Source: Rhodoferax sp.
GTDB lineage: Bacteria; Pseudomonadota; Gammaproteobacteria; Burkholderiales; Burkholderiaceae_C
Assembly (NCBI GenBank): GCA_024236015.1
Contig: JACKLK010000015.1
Location: forward strand, 1 to 64,000
DNA: 64,000 bases
Direction of reading: 5' to 3'
The notes beneath the pieces were generated by a model, which was not told where the DNA came from, ran no database searches, and saw only the letters and a list, made by a program, of their open reading frames with translations. The translations under genes and the position numbers were made by a program. Shown here in pieces: positions 1 to 8,986 of the stretch (positions within the stretch are counted from its first letter, which is position 1; every line of letters begins with the position of its first letter).

Positions 1-2
1 GC

Positions 3-482
3 GGGCGCATCGACGTCGCGCTGCTGTTCGATCCGGCGCCGACCCCGCTGCTGCATTGCGAAACCCTGCAACGCGAGTCGATGGTGCTGGTCGCCCCCCA
101 GGGCAGCAAGCTGCCGGCCTGCGTCAGCCTGGCCCGCCTGGCGGACTATCCGATGATCCTGCCCAGTGCGCCCAATGCGATCCGCAGCATCGTGCACGCC
201 GCGCTGCGCCCGCGCAAGATCGAACTCGAGGTGGTGGCCGAGGTGGGCGCGGTGCACACCGTGCTGACCCTGGTCGCACAAGGCGCGGGCTGCACCATCG
301 TGCCCACCAGTGCCATGCATCTCACGCGCGAAGCCGCCAGGCTGCCCACCGCCGCGATCGGCCCACCGGAGATCACCAACACGCTGGTGCTGGCCACACC
401 CGTGGCCAGGCCCGCGAACCGGCTCGCGCGCGCAACCGCACAACTGCTGCGCGAGCTCGATTTCCGCAGCATGTCGGCCTGA
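3..482 (+). CDS. LysR-family transcriptional regulator, C-terminal part (cut by window edge)
   Basis: The reading frame is open from the window edge and ends in 159 codons of a LysR substrate-binding domain. The DNA-binding N-terminus lies outside the window. Visible features are the strand pattern GRIDVALLF near the edge, then a PMILPSAPNAIR segment and a late GAGCTIVP segment, which match the effector-domain folds of CatR/CbbR/Nac-type LysR proteins. Such proteins usually control the adjacent or divergent catabolic gene, which is off the left edge here. The LrgA-like gene starts 86 bp downstream and need not be its target. The family assignment is firm; the effector is unknown. Confidence 0.85.
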   Translation, partial: GRIDVALLFDPAPTPLLHCETLQRESMVLVAPQGSKLPACVSLARLADYPMILPSAPNAIRSIVHAALRPRKIELEVVAEVGAVHTVLTLVAQGAGCTIVPTSAMHLTREAARLPTAAIGPPEITNTLVLATPVARPANRLARATAQLLRELDFRSMSA

Positions 483-567
483 GGCCGCTGGCGGTTGCCG
501 TGCGCGCGGCCGATAATCCGCCGCACATGCCCCTGCTCTCCCATGCGCGCATCGGCGCGCACATCCC

Positions 568-924
568 ATGCCGCTGCTGACCGGCCTGGCCTGGTTGCTG
601 CTGTGTCAGACTGCCGGCGAGCTGCTGGCGCGCCTGCTGCAGCTGCCGCTGCCCGGCCCGGTGCTGGGCATGTTGCTGCTGCTCGTGGCGCTGCGCTGGC
701 CGCAGGTACGCACGCCGGTGGGCGCCGTGGCCGACGCCTTGCTGGCCCACCTGTCGCTGCTGTTCGTGCCGGTGGGCGTGGGCGTGATGACGCACCTGGG
801 CCTGTTGTCGCAGTACGGGCTGCGCATGCTGGTGGCCATCGCCGTGTCGACCTGGATCGGGCTGGCGGTGACGGCGCTCGTGTTGCGCCTGATGCTGCGC
901 CGGGAACCGGCCGCGGGCGATTGA
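568..924 (+). CDS. CidA/LrgA-family holin-like membrane protein
   Basis: This 118-residue protein has about four hydrophobic segments and the LPLPGPVLGMLLLL motif (around residues 27-40) typical of CidA/LrgA proteins (PF03788). Members work with an LrgB/CidB partner, proposed either as holin/antiholin-like modulators of autolysis or as transporters of pyruvate or small acids. The LrgB partner begins 22 bp downstream, so the two form a standard operon. No strong Shine-Dalgarno precedes the ATG, so the start is the first reasonable one rather than a proven one. Confidence 0.9.
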   Translation: MPLLTGLAWLLLCQTAGELLARLLQLPLPGPVLGMLLLLVALRWPQVRTPVGAVADALLAHLSLLFVPVGVGVMTHLGLLSQYGLRMLVAIAVSTWIGLAVTALVLRLMLRREPAAGD

Positions 925-946
925 CTCGCGGCGGGGCAGACACACC

Positions 947-1660
947 ATGCAGGAATTCGTCCAGCTCTGGGTCTACCTGTCCACGACGCCGCTGTTCGGC
1001 CTGACCGCGACCATCGTGACCTACGTGCTGGCGCAGGCCGTCTACCTGCGGGTCGGCCAGGCGCCATGGGCCAACCCGGTGTTGTGGACGGTGCTGGTGC
1101 TGGCGGTGTTGCTCACGCTCAGCGGCACGCCGTATCCGCGTTATTTCTCGGGCGCGCAGTTCATCCATTTCCTGCTCGGACCGGCCGTGGTGGCACTGGC
1201 CTGGCCGTTGTGGCAACGCCGCGCCGAACTGCGCCGGCGCGCAGGAGCCATCGTGCTGGCGGGCCTGGCCGGCGGCGCCGCCGCCAGCCTGAGCGCGGTG
1301 GCGATCGGCTGGGCACTCGGCCTGCCCGACGAACTGCTGCGTTCGCTGGCGCCCAAGTCCGTGACCGCGCCGGTGGCCATGGGTATTGCCGAACAGCTCG
1401 GCGGCATCCCGGCGCTGGCGGCGGTGTTTGCGGTGCTGACCGGCCTGGTGGGCGCCATCAGCGGCAAATACCTGTTCGATGCCATCGGCGGCCTGTCGAT
1501 GCCGGCCCGCGGGTTCGCGCTGGGCACCGCGTCGCACGGCATCGGCGCGGCGCGGGCGCTGCAGGTGGATGCGGACGCGGGCGCCTACGCCGGACTCGCG
1601 CTGGGCGTGCAGGTGGTGCTGGCGGCGCTGCTGATGCCGCTGCTGGCGCGGGCGTTCTGA
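947..1660 (+). CDS. lrgB: LrgB/CidB-family membrane protein
   Basis: This 237-residue polytopic protein is of normal LrgB length. It carries the family signature region with KSVTAPVAMGIAEQLGG (around residues 138-155) and the glycine-rich SHGIGAARALQ segment near the C-terminus. Family members form an inner-membrane complex with LrgA and influence cell lysis or export/import of small organic acids. It sits directly behind the LrgA-like gene and the pair is probably cotranscribed. Substrate and regulation cannot be read from the sequence. Confidence 0.92.
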   Translation: MQEFVQLWVYLSTTPLFGLTATIVTYVLAQAVYLRVGQAPWANPVLWTVLVLAVLLTLSGTPYPRYFSGAQFIHFLLGPAVVALAWPLWQRRAELRRRAGAIVLAGLAGGAAASLSAVAIGWALGLPDELLRSLAPKSVTAPVAMGIAEQLGGIPALAAVFAVLTGLVGAISGKYLFDAIGGLSMPARGFALGTASHGIGAARALQVDADAGAYAGLALGVQVVLAALLMPLLARAF

Positions 1661-1723
1661 CGCTCCGCGCGGGCGCGGCGACAATGCGGGCCCGTACCAT
1701 CCCATGCGTCAGCCCCGCCGCCC

Positions 1724-2107
1724 ATGAGCCACCCCTTCGCCAAGCTGATCGACCTGCATCTCCTGGACCACGCCCAAGGCAGCAACCGCTTTCGGCTGAC
1801 GGTCGATGAAAAACACCTGAACCCCAACAAGGTCGTGCATGGCGCCGTGCTCTTCGCGATGGCCGACACCGGCATGGGTGCGGCCGTGCATCCGACCCTG
1901 GCCGCGGGCGAACTGTGTGCCACGGTCGAGATCAAGATCAACTATTTCAAGCCGGTGCATGCGGGCGAACTCGTCTGCACGACGACGCTGGTCAACCGGG
2001 GCAAGACGCTGGCGAACCTCGACGCGGTGATCCACTGCGGCGAATCGCTGGTGGCCAAGGCCAACGGCACCTACGCGATCTTCCGGCCCAGCGCGCCGCG
2101 CGGCTGA
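1724..2107 (+). CDS. PaaI-type hotdog-fold acyl-CoA thioesterase
   Basis: This is a 127-residue single hotdog domain. The conserved N-x-x-x-x-HGAVLFAMADT block has the His-Gly pair at residues 39-40 and the catalytic-type Asp at 48, as in PaaI/YdiI/ACOT13-like thioesterases (PF03061). These enzymes hydrolyse acyl-CoA thioesters, often aromatic ones during phenylacetate or benzoate metabolism. Neither neighbour fixes the substrate. It is a stand-alone gene 63 bp after lrgB and 135 bp before the CocE-type hydrolase, on the same strand. Confidence 0.88.
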   Translation: MSHPFAKLIDLHLLDHAQGSNRFRLTVDEKHLNPNKVVHGAVLFAMADTGMGAAVHPTLAAGELCATVEIKINYFKPVHAGELVCTTTLVNRGKTLANLDAVIHCGESLVAKANGTYAIFRPSAPRG

Positions 2108-2242
2108 CGCGGGTTGCAGCCGGGCAGGTATGGCCGGCCCCACCGGATGCCCGGTGCGGGTCGCCCCGGCCAGCCTGAATGAAGCCGGCATGCGCGCCTG
2201 CTACAGTCGCCGAGGGTCCTGCGGGACCCTGAAAGGCCTGCC

Positions 2243-4255
2243 ATGAAAACCATCAAGACCTTCCCGCGCAAGATCCGGGAAACCCCCAACACCTTCATCA
2301 CCCTGGCCGACGGCTGCAAGCTGGCCGCGCGCATCTGGATGCCGGTCGACGCCGACAAGAAGCCGGTGCCGGCCATCCTCGAGTACCTGCCCTACCGCAA
2401 GCGCGACGGCACCCATGTGCGCGATGCGCTGACCCACCCCTACCTGGCCGGGCACGGATATGCCTGCGTGCGCGTCGACATGCGCGGCAACGGCGACTCC
2501 GACGGGCTGATGCAAGACGAATACACGCAGCAGGAACTGGACGACGCGGTCGAGGTCATCGCCTGGCTCGCGAGCCAGCCCTGGTGCAGCGGCAACGTGG
2601 GCATGATGGGCATCTCCTGGGGCGGCTTCAACGGCCTGCAGGTCGCCGCCCTGCAACCGCCGGCGCTCAAGGCGGTGGTCACGCTGTGTTCGACCGACGA
2701 CCGCTACAGCGACGACATCCACTACAAGGGCGGCTGCCTGCTCAATGAGAACCTGGGCTGGTCGGCCACGATGTTCGCGTATTCGTCCCGGCCGCCGGAT
2801 CCGGCCCTGGTGGGCGAGACCTGGCGCGACCTGTGGATGCAACGGCTGGAGAACGAGCCGCTGCTGGCCATCCCGTGGCTGGAGCATCCGCACCGCGACG
2901 CCTACTGGAAACACGGCTCGGTGTGCGAGGACATCGGCGCCATCCAGGCCGCCGTGCTGGCCGTGGGCGGCTGGAACGATGCCTATACCAATGCGGTGCC
3001 GCGCCTGGTCGGCTCGCTCAAGGCACAGGCGCGCGGCATCATCGGTCCGTGGGCGCACAAGTACCCGCATTTCGCGGTGCCCGAGCCGCGGATCGGTTTC
3101 CTGCAGGAGATGCTGCGCTGGTGGGACCAGTGGCTCAAGGACATCGACACCGGCGTGAAGTCGGACCCGGCCTACCGCACCTACATCATGGAGCCGGGCA
3201 AGCCCGGCGCGTCGGTGGCGCAGATCGAGGGCCGCTGGGTCAGCGACCGCAACTGGCCGGCCGACATCCATGCGCTGCAGCGCCTGTATCTCAACACCAA
3301 CGGCCTGGGCGGCGTCAAGGGCATGCCCGACAAGCGCATCATCCATTCGCCGCAGACCACCGGTGCCGACGCGGGCGAATACTGCATCATCTGGCTCGGC
3401 CCGGAGTTCCCCGGCGACCAGCGGCGCGACGACTCCGGCTCCGTGACCTTCGACAGCGCGCCGCTGGCGCGCGACATCGACATCGTCGGCGCAACCCAGG
3501 TGCAGCTCAAGCTCAGCTCGGACAAGCCGGTGGCGAACATCGCGGTGCGCCTGAACGCCGTGTGGCCCGACGGCGCGGTGTCGCGCCTGAGTTACGGCGT
3601 GCTCAACCTGTGCCACCGCGACAGCCATGAACACCCCGAGCCGCTGGAGCCGGGCAAGGCCTATACCGTGCGCATGCAGCTCGACGACGTGGCGGTCAAG
3701 GTACGCAAGGGCCAGCGCCTGCGCATCAGCATCTCGACCAGCTACTGGCCGCTGATCTGGCCCGCGCCCGAGGCACCGACGCTGAGCCTGCACCTGGGCA
3801 CCAGTTTCGTCGACCTGCCGCTGCGCAAGATCCGCAGCGAGGAAAAACCGCCGCAGTTCGCGCCACCCGAAGCCGCGCCGCCGGTCAAGCAGCAAGAGGT
3901 GCGCGCTCCGTCGAACCGGCGCGAACTGACGATCGACCAGAAGACCGGGGAACAGACGCTGAGCATCGTCGACGATTTCGGCGCCAGCACCATCGTCGAA
4001 CACGGCCTGACCTACGGCGCCGTCGGCCGCGAGACCTATCGCATCCGGCCGGACGACCCGTTGTCGGCGCGCCAGGAATGCCACTGGACGGAAGAGCGCG
4101 CGCGTGGCGACTGGAAGGTCCGCACCGAGACCTGGTCGGCCATGACGGCCAGCAAGACCCACTGGCACGTGACCGGGCGGCTGGAAGCCTACGAGGGCGA
4201 CACACTGGTGTTCAGCCGGGACTGGGACAGGAAGATCAGGCGCAAGCTGATCTAG
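2243..4255 (+). CDS. CocE/NonD-family alpha/beta hydrolase (X-Pro dipeptidyl-peptidase-like)
   Basis: This 670-residue protein has the CocE/NonD layout. An N-terminal alpha/beta-hydrolase domain carries the nucleophile motif G-I-S-W-G with Ser125 and the preceding RGNGDSDG loop (residues 81-88). A helical cap follows, and the C-terminal part is a PepX_C-type jelly-roll (roughly residues 320-530). The family includes cocaine esterase, glutaryl-7-ACA acylase and alpha-amino-ester hydrolases. The last ~120 residues form an extra domain beyond the usual ~550-residue length. No signal peptide is visible, so it is probably cytoplasmic. The substrate is unknown. Confidence 0.88.
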   Translation: MKTIKTFPRKIRETPNTFITLADGCKLAARIWMPVDADKKPVPAILEYLPYRKRDGTHVRDALTHPYLAGHGYACVRVDMRGNGDSDGLMQDEYTQQELDDAVEVIAWLASQPWCSGNVGMMGISWGGFNGLQVAALQPPALKAVVTLCSTDDRYSDDIHYKGGCLLNENLGWSATMFAYSSRPPDPALVGETWRDLWMQRLENEPLLAIPWLEHPHRDAYWKHGSVCEDIGAIQAAVLAVGGWNDAYTNAVPRLVGSLKAQARGIIGPWAHKYPHFAVPEPRIGFLQEMLRWWDQWLKDIDTGVKSDPAYRTYIMEPGKPGASVAQIEGRWVSDRNWPADIHALQRLYLNTNGLGGVKGMPDKRIIHSPQTTGADAGEYCIIWLGPEFPGDQRRDDSGSVTFDSAPLARDIDIVGATQVQLKLSSDKPVANIAVRLNAVWPDGAVSRLSYGVLNLCHRDSHEHPEPLEPGKAYTVRMQLDDVAVKVRKGQRLRISISTSYWPLIWPAPEAPTLSLHLGTSFVDLPLRKIRSEEKPPQFAPPEAAPPVKQQEVRAPSNRRELTIDQKTGEQTLSIVDDFGASTIVEHGLTYGAVGRETYRIRPDDPLSARQECHWTEERARGDWKVRTETWSAMTASKTHWHVTGRLEAYEGDTLVFSRDWDRKIRRKLI

Positions 4256-4261
4256 TGCCGG

Positions 4262-4702
4262 TCAGCGCGGCCGGTTCTTGCTGGCGGGCCTGGTGGCGGC
4301 CGTGCTTGCGGCAGCCGGCGCCTGCGCGCCGTCGAGCGGCGGCAGCTGCGCGGCCAGTCGCTTGGGCGCCTGCGCCCGGTAGCTCTCGTCGATCCATTGC
4401 CGGAACAGGTCGACCGGCACCGGCTCGCCGTCGGCCAGTTCCGCGGTGACCCAGCCGCTCTTGCCCAGGCCATAGGCCGTCGGTTTGGCGAATGGCAACC
4501 ACAAGGCGTCCTGGCCTGTGCGCGGCAACTTGCAGGAGATGCGGAACGGCTGGCCCTCGATGCTCAGGTAGGCAAAGGTCTTGTTCCGGACCGCGAGGTC
4601 GAGATGCCCCGGCCACGGACTCTTGGTATGGGCCTCGGGATACGACAGGCCGAATGCCCGCAGGGCCTGCAGATCGCGCTCGCGCGGGTTGTTCCTGGCC
4701 AT
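4262..4702 (-). CDS. MmcQ/YjbR-family protein
   Basis: This 146-residue protein has a core that matches the MmcQ/YjbR fold (PF04237): an N-terminal SYPEAHTKSPWPGHLDLAVRNK region, a central FAYLSIE strand, and the conserved LPFAKPTAYGLGKSGWV block. The C-terminal ~25 residues are an Ala/Pro/Lys-rich tail. The family has a CyaY-like fold and is often annotated as DNA-binding, but the function is poorly established. An upstream GACAGGAG supports the ATG at 4702; a GTG one codon earlier is possible. It converges with the CocE-type gene, leaving only 6 bp between the stops. Confidence 0.85.
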   Translation of the reverse strand: MARNNPRERDLQALRAFGLSYPEAHTKSPWPGHLDLAVRNKTFAYLSIEGQPFRISCKLPRTGQDALWLPFAKPTAYGLGKSGWVTAELADGEPVPVDLFRQWIDESYRAQAPKRLAAQLPPLDGAQAPAAASTAATRPASKNRPR

Positions 4703-4746
4703 CACACGCTCCTGTCACGCCACCCCTGGCGGTGCCAGGCACCGTG

Positions 4747-5430
4747 TCAGTGTACCGGGCGCGGCGTGAGCGTCACGCCGAAATGGCGTTGCACGATATC
4801 GGCGATGTTCTCGAAACACGAGCCGTGGCGCACCACTTCGAGCGTCTCGCAATTGAGCAGCGTCGAGGACGCCTTCCAGGTGTGGTATTTCATCAGGCCG
4901 TAGTCGACCACCAGGTCGGCAATGGCGGTGATCTCGGGCTCCATGTCCTCGACCCGGAACTTGGTGCCGTGCATGGACAGGTTGGCCGACGAGCCGAACA
5001 GCAGCGTCTGGCGCTCCAGGCTCAGCCGGGTGATCTCGCGGTGGAACGGGCCGGCGTTGAGCAGCATCAGCAGCGTGTCGCCCTTGGTGCTGCGCTCGAA
5101 GGTGTCGGCGTCGAGCGCGCGCAACAGCGGGTGGTCGGTGCGGCAGGGCGCGATCAGCCCGAGCGGCAGGTCGTAGTCCTGCGTGATGGCCTGGACAATG
5201 GCACGGCCACGCGCGCTGACGACATGCAGCTCGCGATGCAGCGCATCGTCGCCGAGCATCGCGTTGAGCTTGCTCGGCGCCCGCTTCTTGGTCTCGAAGA
5301 TGCGCCGCAGCGCCGGCCGGTGCGCGGCGATCAGCGAATAACCGACATCGTTGGGCAGGATGGCGATGCCGCCACCCGCCATCACGTCCATGGCCTGTTC
5401 CGCGTCGGCGCGGAGATTCAATACTGTCAT
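4747..5430 (-). CDS. YrdC/Sua5-like protein, divergent paralogue 1
   Basis: This 227-residue protein has a YrdC/Sua5 fold (PF01300). It retains a KKRAPSK segment (residues 48-54) matching the Lys/Arg-rich nucleotide-binding motif and a GSSANLS motif corresponding to the S-x-N of TsaC. The signature that is PTDTVYGL in true threonylcarbamoyl-AMP synthases reads PNDVGYSL at residues 26-33, so the substrate pocket is altered. A GAGGA precedes the ATG at 5430. It lies 155 bp behind the VOC gene and may end the same minus-strand operon. A homologue lies at 14610-15341. It is unlikely to be the housekeeping t6A enzyme; carbamoylation or acyl-adenylate chemistry is only an inference. Confidence 0.8.
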   Translation of the reverse strand: MTVLNLRADAEQAMDVMAGGGIAILPNDVGYSLIAAHRPALRRIFETKKRAPSKLNAMLGDDALHRELHVVSARGRAIVQAITQDYDLPLGLIAPCRTDHPLLRALDADTFERSTKGDTLLMLLNAGPFHREITRLSLERQTLLFGSSANLSMHGTKFRVEDMEPEITAIADLVVDYGLMKYHTWKASSTLLNCETLEVVRHGSCFENIADIVQRHFGVTLTPRPVH

Positions 5431-5585
5431 CGTTTTCCTCACTCGTGTACGACCGAAGACGGTCTGCGCCGGCAGCGCCAACCGCATGTGCCACGGCCAT
5501 CCATCGGATATGCCAACCGTGGCTTCATGGGATGGCGCGTGTCCTCGATGGCGTGGTTGCCCGCATGGTTCTGTGCGTGGGCCGC

Positions 5586-6452
5586 TCAGGCCGCGGTGCT
5601 CGCGGGCAGGAACAGCCAGTTCATTCCCAGCACCGACTGCAGATCGATCTCCAGCGTGCCGTCGTCATGCCGGCGGCATGGCAGTTGCAGACGCGCGCAC
5701 TGCGCGCGCAACCCGTCCAGGTCTGCGCCGCCCCACAGCAGGGCCTGCGGCAAGACGCTGGCATATCGTGCATCGGCAACGACCTCGATGGAGGCGTCGG
5801 GCAGGGAGAGCCGCTTGTGCCGTGGTCCGTCGTGCACCAGCCGTGCACCGGCCGCGCACAGCCGGGCCGCCCACGGTGCCAGTGCCGCGGCCGGACCGGC
5901 GTAGCGGATACCGCGCAGTGCGCGCGCGCCGTTGCCATGGGCCAGCAGGCGCGGGTTGCGCAACAAGCCGGGCGTCCGGTGTTCGACCCAGCACAGGTAG
6001 GACGGGTCCTGCGCCGTCCAGCCGGACCCGAAATAGGCGAACTGCGCCGTGCCCTGCAGGTCGTGTTCGTGCACCGGCCGCGACCAGTACAGCACCTCGC
6101 CCGCCTGCACGCCAGCGGCCATGCGCCGCGCATGGCAGGCCACGGCGTCGCCGGTTCCGAAGGCCAGGATATGCAGGCCGTGGCGCTGCAACGGCGCGCT
6201 GGCCAGCTGGTGCCCGGCGTGCGGGTCGGTGATCTGCATCAGTTCGACATAACCGCTGTGCAGCATGATGGAATGCTGCGAACTACCGGCCGGCACGCTG
6301 CGTCCCTGCGCGTCCGTGCGTGTGTGGTCGGCGCGTGCCGTCAGCACGAAACCGAGCTGGCGCACCAGTTCCGCACTGGCGTCCAGGTCGCGCACGATGT
6401 AGCCGACATGGTCCAGGTGCACGTCCGCGCCGATGTCCGTTGGCACGCTCAT
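5586..6452 (-). CDS. VOC-superfamily (glyoxalase-like domain) protein
   Basis: This 288-residue protein begins with HLDHVGYIVRDLDASAELV, the first beta-alpha-beta unit of a vicinal-oxygen-chelate fold. A paired unit follows with GYVELMQI, and a second, more divergent half runs to the C-terminus, as in the glyoxalase-like domain family PF13468. Metal ligands are probably the early His (about residue 14) and the Glu in YVELMQI. Members act as dioxygenases, lyases or epimerases on small metabolites. It sits 58 bp after the GntR gene in the same direction, so a catabolic role in this cluster is likely but the reaction is unknown. Confidence 0.78.
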   Translation of the reverse strand: MSVPTDIGADVHLDHVGYIVRDLDASAELVRQLGFVLTARADHTRTDAQGRSVPAGSSQHSIMLHSGYVELMQITDPHAGHQLASAPLQRHGLHILAFGTGDAVACHARRMAAGVQAGEVLYWSRPVHEHDLQGTAQFAYFGSGWTAQDPSYLCWVEHRTPGLLRNPRLLAHGNGARALRGIRYAGPAAALAPWAARLCAAGARLVHDGPRHKRLSLPDASIEVVADARYASVLPQALLWGGADLDGLRAQCARLQLPCRRHDDGTLEIDLQSVLGMNWLFLPASTAA

Positions 6453-6510
6453 CGGACGACCCTCCGCACTGCGCGCTGCGGGATTCGCGCTTGGGAACGG
6501 TCCGTCGCGC

Positions 6511-7254
6511 TCATGCCGCAGGTGCCTCCTGCCCGCTTCCGCCCGCCTGCGCGGGCACGCCGAAGATCACCTGCTTGGCCGCGTGGATGTGGGCACACAT
6601 GGCCGCCTCGGCCCAGACCGCGTCGCGCGACTCGATGGCCGCGACCAGGTCCAGGTGCTGCGCGGCGCTGCGCGCCAGCGAGGCCGCGGAATATCGGCCG
6701 AAGGTCTGCTTGACCAGCGGAATATGCACCACCGCCACCAGCATCGACGCCAGCCGCTTGTTCTTGCCCGCGTCCAGGATCAGGCGGTGCAGCCGGTTGT
6801 TGGACTCCGCGATCAGGCGCATGTCGGGCGCCGGAACGGCGCCGACCAGGGAGGCGAACAGCTCGGCCTCGGCGCGCATCTGCGCCGTCTCCTGCGCCGT
6901 GGCCCGCAAGGCGGCCAGCGACGCACCGTATCCCTCGAGCATGGCGCGCAGATCGAAGATCTCGAGCAGGTTCTCGTCGGTCCAGTCGATCACGACGGCG
7001 CCGCGGTTGGGCCGCAACTCGACGAAGCCCTCGGCCGCGAGCAGGGCCAGCGCATGGCGCACCGAGGTGCGCGAGACCTGGGCCATCTCGCAGACCTCGA
7101 GCTCGCGGATACGGTCGCCGCCGGCGAAGCGGCCGCTGCGGATCGCCTCGCGGATCACCTCGCAGGCGATGTCCACCGTGCTGGCCGCGCCGGCGCCGTT
7201 GTCGTCGCCGTCGTCACCCGCGACGGTGTGCCCGTCATGCATCTTGTCGTCCAT
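6511..7254 (-). CDS. GntR-family transcriptional regulator, FCD (FadR C-terminal) subfamily
   Basis: This 247-residue protein has an N-terminal winged helix-turn-helix (about residues 36-85, including SRTSVRHALALLAAEGFVEL and the RGAVV wing) followed by an all-helical FCD effector domain with the usual Asp/His metal-site pattern. It lies 34 bp after the MetQ-like binding-protein gene and before the VOC gene, so it is embedded in the operon it probably controls. Motifs of the TTGT-N3-CATT type occur twice in the divergent promoter region at 13.1-13.3 kb and are candidate operators. The inducer is probably the imported substrate or a catabolite. Confidence 0.9.
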   Translation of the reverse strand: MDDKMHDGHTVAGDDGDDNGAGAASTVDIACEVIREAIRSGRFAGGDRIRELEVCEMAQVSRTSVRHALALLAAEGFVELRPNRGAVVIDWTDENLLEIFDLRAMLEGYGASLAALRATAQETAQMRAEAELFASLVGAVPAPDMRLIAESNNRLHRLILDAGKNKRLASMLVAVVHIPLVKQTFGRYSAASLARSAAQHLDLVAAIESRDAVWAEAAMCAHIHAAKQVIFGVPAQAGGSGQEAPAA

Positions 7255-7288
7255 CACATCCGCCCCCCGTGGCGCAGACCTGCGCCGT

Positions 7289-8092
7289 TCAACGCCAGTA
7301 TGCCGGGCGCGAGAATCCCTTGGCCTTGGGATCGTTCTCGACGAAGCTGCGGTACTCGGCCGACTTGTAGCCGTCGACGAGCTGCTGGATCAACGGGCTC
7401 TTCGCCACGTCCTTGCGCGCCACCAGGATGATGCGGTACTGCGGCGCCGGGTCTTCCAGCGCGATGGCCGACGACAACAACATGCCCGAGGCGATCACGT
7501 GGTTGCCCAGGATCGCGGCCAGATCGACCTCGTCGAGCGAACGCGCGATCTGCGGTGCATCGAGCAGCACCAGCTTGAAGTTGCGCGGGTTGGCGGTGAT
7601 GTTCTTCTCCGTCGCCTTGCCGGCCGGGGTGTTCGGATCCACCGTCAGCAGGCCCTGCGACTGCAGGAACACCAGCGCGCGGTTCATCGAGGTCGGGTCG
7701 TTCGGCAAGGAGATGCGCGCGCCGTCGGGCAGCGACTTGAGGTCCTTGTATTTCTTGGAATACAGGCCCAGCGGTGCACTGGGCACCTGCAGCACCTCGA
7801 CCAGGTCGCCCTTGTACTGGGCATTGAAGCTGTCCATGTAGGCGCTGTTCTGGAACACGTTGGCATCGAGGTTGCCGTCCATCAGCGCCGAGTTGAGCTG
7901 GATCACGTTGGAGAACTCGGTCGCCTGCACCTTCACGCCCGCCTTCTCCAGCGCAGGCTGCACGCCACGCTTGAACTGGTCGGCATACGGGCCGGGGAAA
8001 AAGCCTATGCGTAGCACTTGTTGGGCGTGTGCGACGCCAGCGAGGGCGACGCCGGCGGCGAGCAGGGTCTTGATCAGGATGCGCTTGTTCAT
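7289..8092 (-). CDS. NlpA/MetQ-family ABC transporter substrate-binding protein
   Basis: This 267-residue protein has a cleavable signal peptide (residues 1-23, ending AHA before QQVLRIG) and a full NlpA-family domain (PF03180) with the IGFFPGPYADQF start and NDPTSMNRAL hinge segment. Unlike classical MetQ there is no lipobox cysteine, so the mature protein should be soluble in the periplasm. The start at 8092 is chosen because a GGAG lies six bases upstream; two further in-frame ATG codons precede it. It is the third component of the MetNI-like transporter upstream. Substrate specificity beyond methionine is plausible given the cluster. Confidence 0.88.
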   Translation of the reverse strand: MNKRILIKTLLAAGVALAGVAHAQQVLRIGFFPGPYADQFKRGVQPALEKAGVKVQATEFSNVIQLNSALMDGNLDANVFQNSAYMDSFNAQYKGDLVEVLQVPSAPLGLYSKKYKDLKSLPDGARISLPNDPTSMNRALVFLQSQGLLTVDPNTPAGKATEKNITANPRNFKLVLLDAPQIARSLDEVDLAAILGNHVIASGMLLSSAIALEDPAPQYRIILVARKDVAKSPLIQQLVDGYKSAEYRSFVENDPKAKGFSRPAYWR

Positions 8093-8247
8093 CATCATCT
8101 CCAGGGGTGGTTGGGAAGGAAGAAAGGGGAGCGTCGGTGCGCCGCGGCATGTCCATGCGCAGCCCACCGATCATCAAAGGCGAGGCAGCCGCACGACAAG
8201 CCGGTCCAGGCCCCCACGGAACTGGCTCTGCCAGGCCGTAGGGGGTG

Positions 8248-8291
8248 CCCCCCAGTGGGGGGTTCGGCCGGTCGACACGAAGTGCGACCGG
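8248..8291. repeat. Paired GC-rich stem-loops between permease and binding-protein genes
   Basis: Two perfect inverted repeats lie in the 222-bp gap inside the ABC operon. The first is a C6/G6 stem with an AGT loop at 8248-8262. The second is CCGGTCG and CGACCGG separated by 10 bases at 8268-8291. They could set relative expression of the binding protein, or be a dispersed intergenic repeat similar in style to that at 37197-37243. No U-tract follows on the operon strand, so a strong intrinsic terminator is unlikely. Confidence 0.55.
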
Positions 8292-8314
8292 ACAGACAGG
8301 GGGCGTCTTTCATC

Positions 8315-8986
8315 TCAGCGCTTGTCCAGGCGCCGCGCCACCCAGGCGCCGGCGATCTGCGTGAGCTGGACCAGCACGAACATGACCACGACACACCAGA
8401 CCATGACCGAGGTCTCGAAGCGGTAGTAGCCGTAACGGATGGCAAGATCGCCCAGGCCGCCGGCCCCCACCGCGCCGGCCACGGCCGAGTAGGCGATGAA
8501 GCCGGTGGCGGTGACGGTGAAGCTGCCGACGATGGCCGGCATGGCCTCGGCGATCAGCACCTTGAAGATGGTGGTGGTGCGCGAGGCACCGCAGGCCTGC
8601 GCCATGTCGATGATGCCGCGCGGCACGTCGCGCAGGTTCTGCTCGACCAGCCGCGCGAAGAACGGGATCACCGCGAACGACAACGCCACCGCCGCGGCCT
8701 TGGGCCCGATGCTGGTACCCACGACCAGGCGCGAGAACGGGATCAGGATCACCAGCAGGATGATGAAGGGGAAGGAGCGCAACACGTTCACGATGTAGCC
8801 CGCCACCAAATTGAGCAGCGGCTTCGGATACAGCCCGCCCGGCGACGAGGTGAACAACAACACGCCCAGCGGGGTGCCGATCAGCAGGGCGCTGACCATG
8901 GTCGCGCCGACCATCAGCAAGGTGTCGAGCGTGGCTTTCCACAGGTCGGGGCCGAATTCGACCAGGGCTTGGAAGAGTTCCGTCAT
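8315..8986 (-). CDS. MetI-like ABC transporter permease
   Basis: This 223-residue protein has five to six hydrophobic segments and the MetI-type EAA loop (LRDVPRGIIDMAQACGAS, about residues 125-142) that contacts the ATPase. The length matches E. coli MetI. The ATG overlaps the stop of the ATPase gene by four bases (ATGA), indicating translational coupling. Together with the ATPase and binding protein it forms an importer of the methionine-uptake family, but cluster context suggests a catabolic substrate rather than methionine. Confidence 0.9.
   Translation of the reverse strand: MTELFQALVEFGPDLWKATLDTLLMVGATMVSALLIGTPLGVLLFTSSPGGLYPKPLLNLVAGYIVNVLRSFPFIILLVILIPFSRLVVGTSIGPKAAAVALSFAVIPFFARLVEQNLRDVPRGIIDMAQACGASRTTTIFKVLIAEAMPAIVGSFTVTATGFIAYSAVAGAVGAGGLGDLAIRYGYYRFETSVMVWCVVVMFVLVQLTQIAGAWVARRLDKR

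Noticed and set aside
4747..5430. Annotating this as the housekeeping tsaC
   Set aside because: The PTDTVYGL substrate signature is altered and a homologue lies in the same catabolic cluster, so a different function is more likely.
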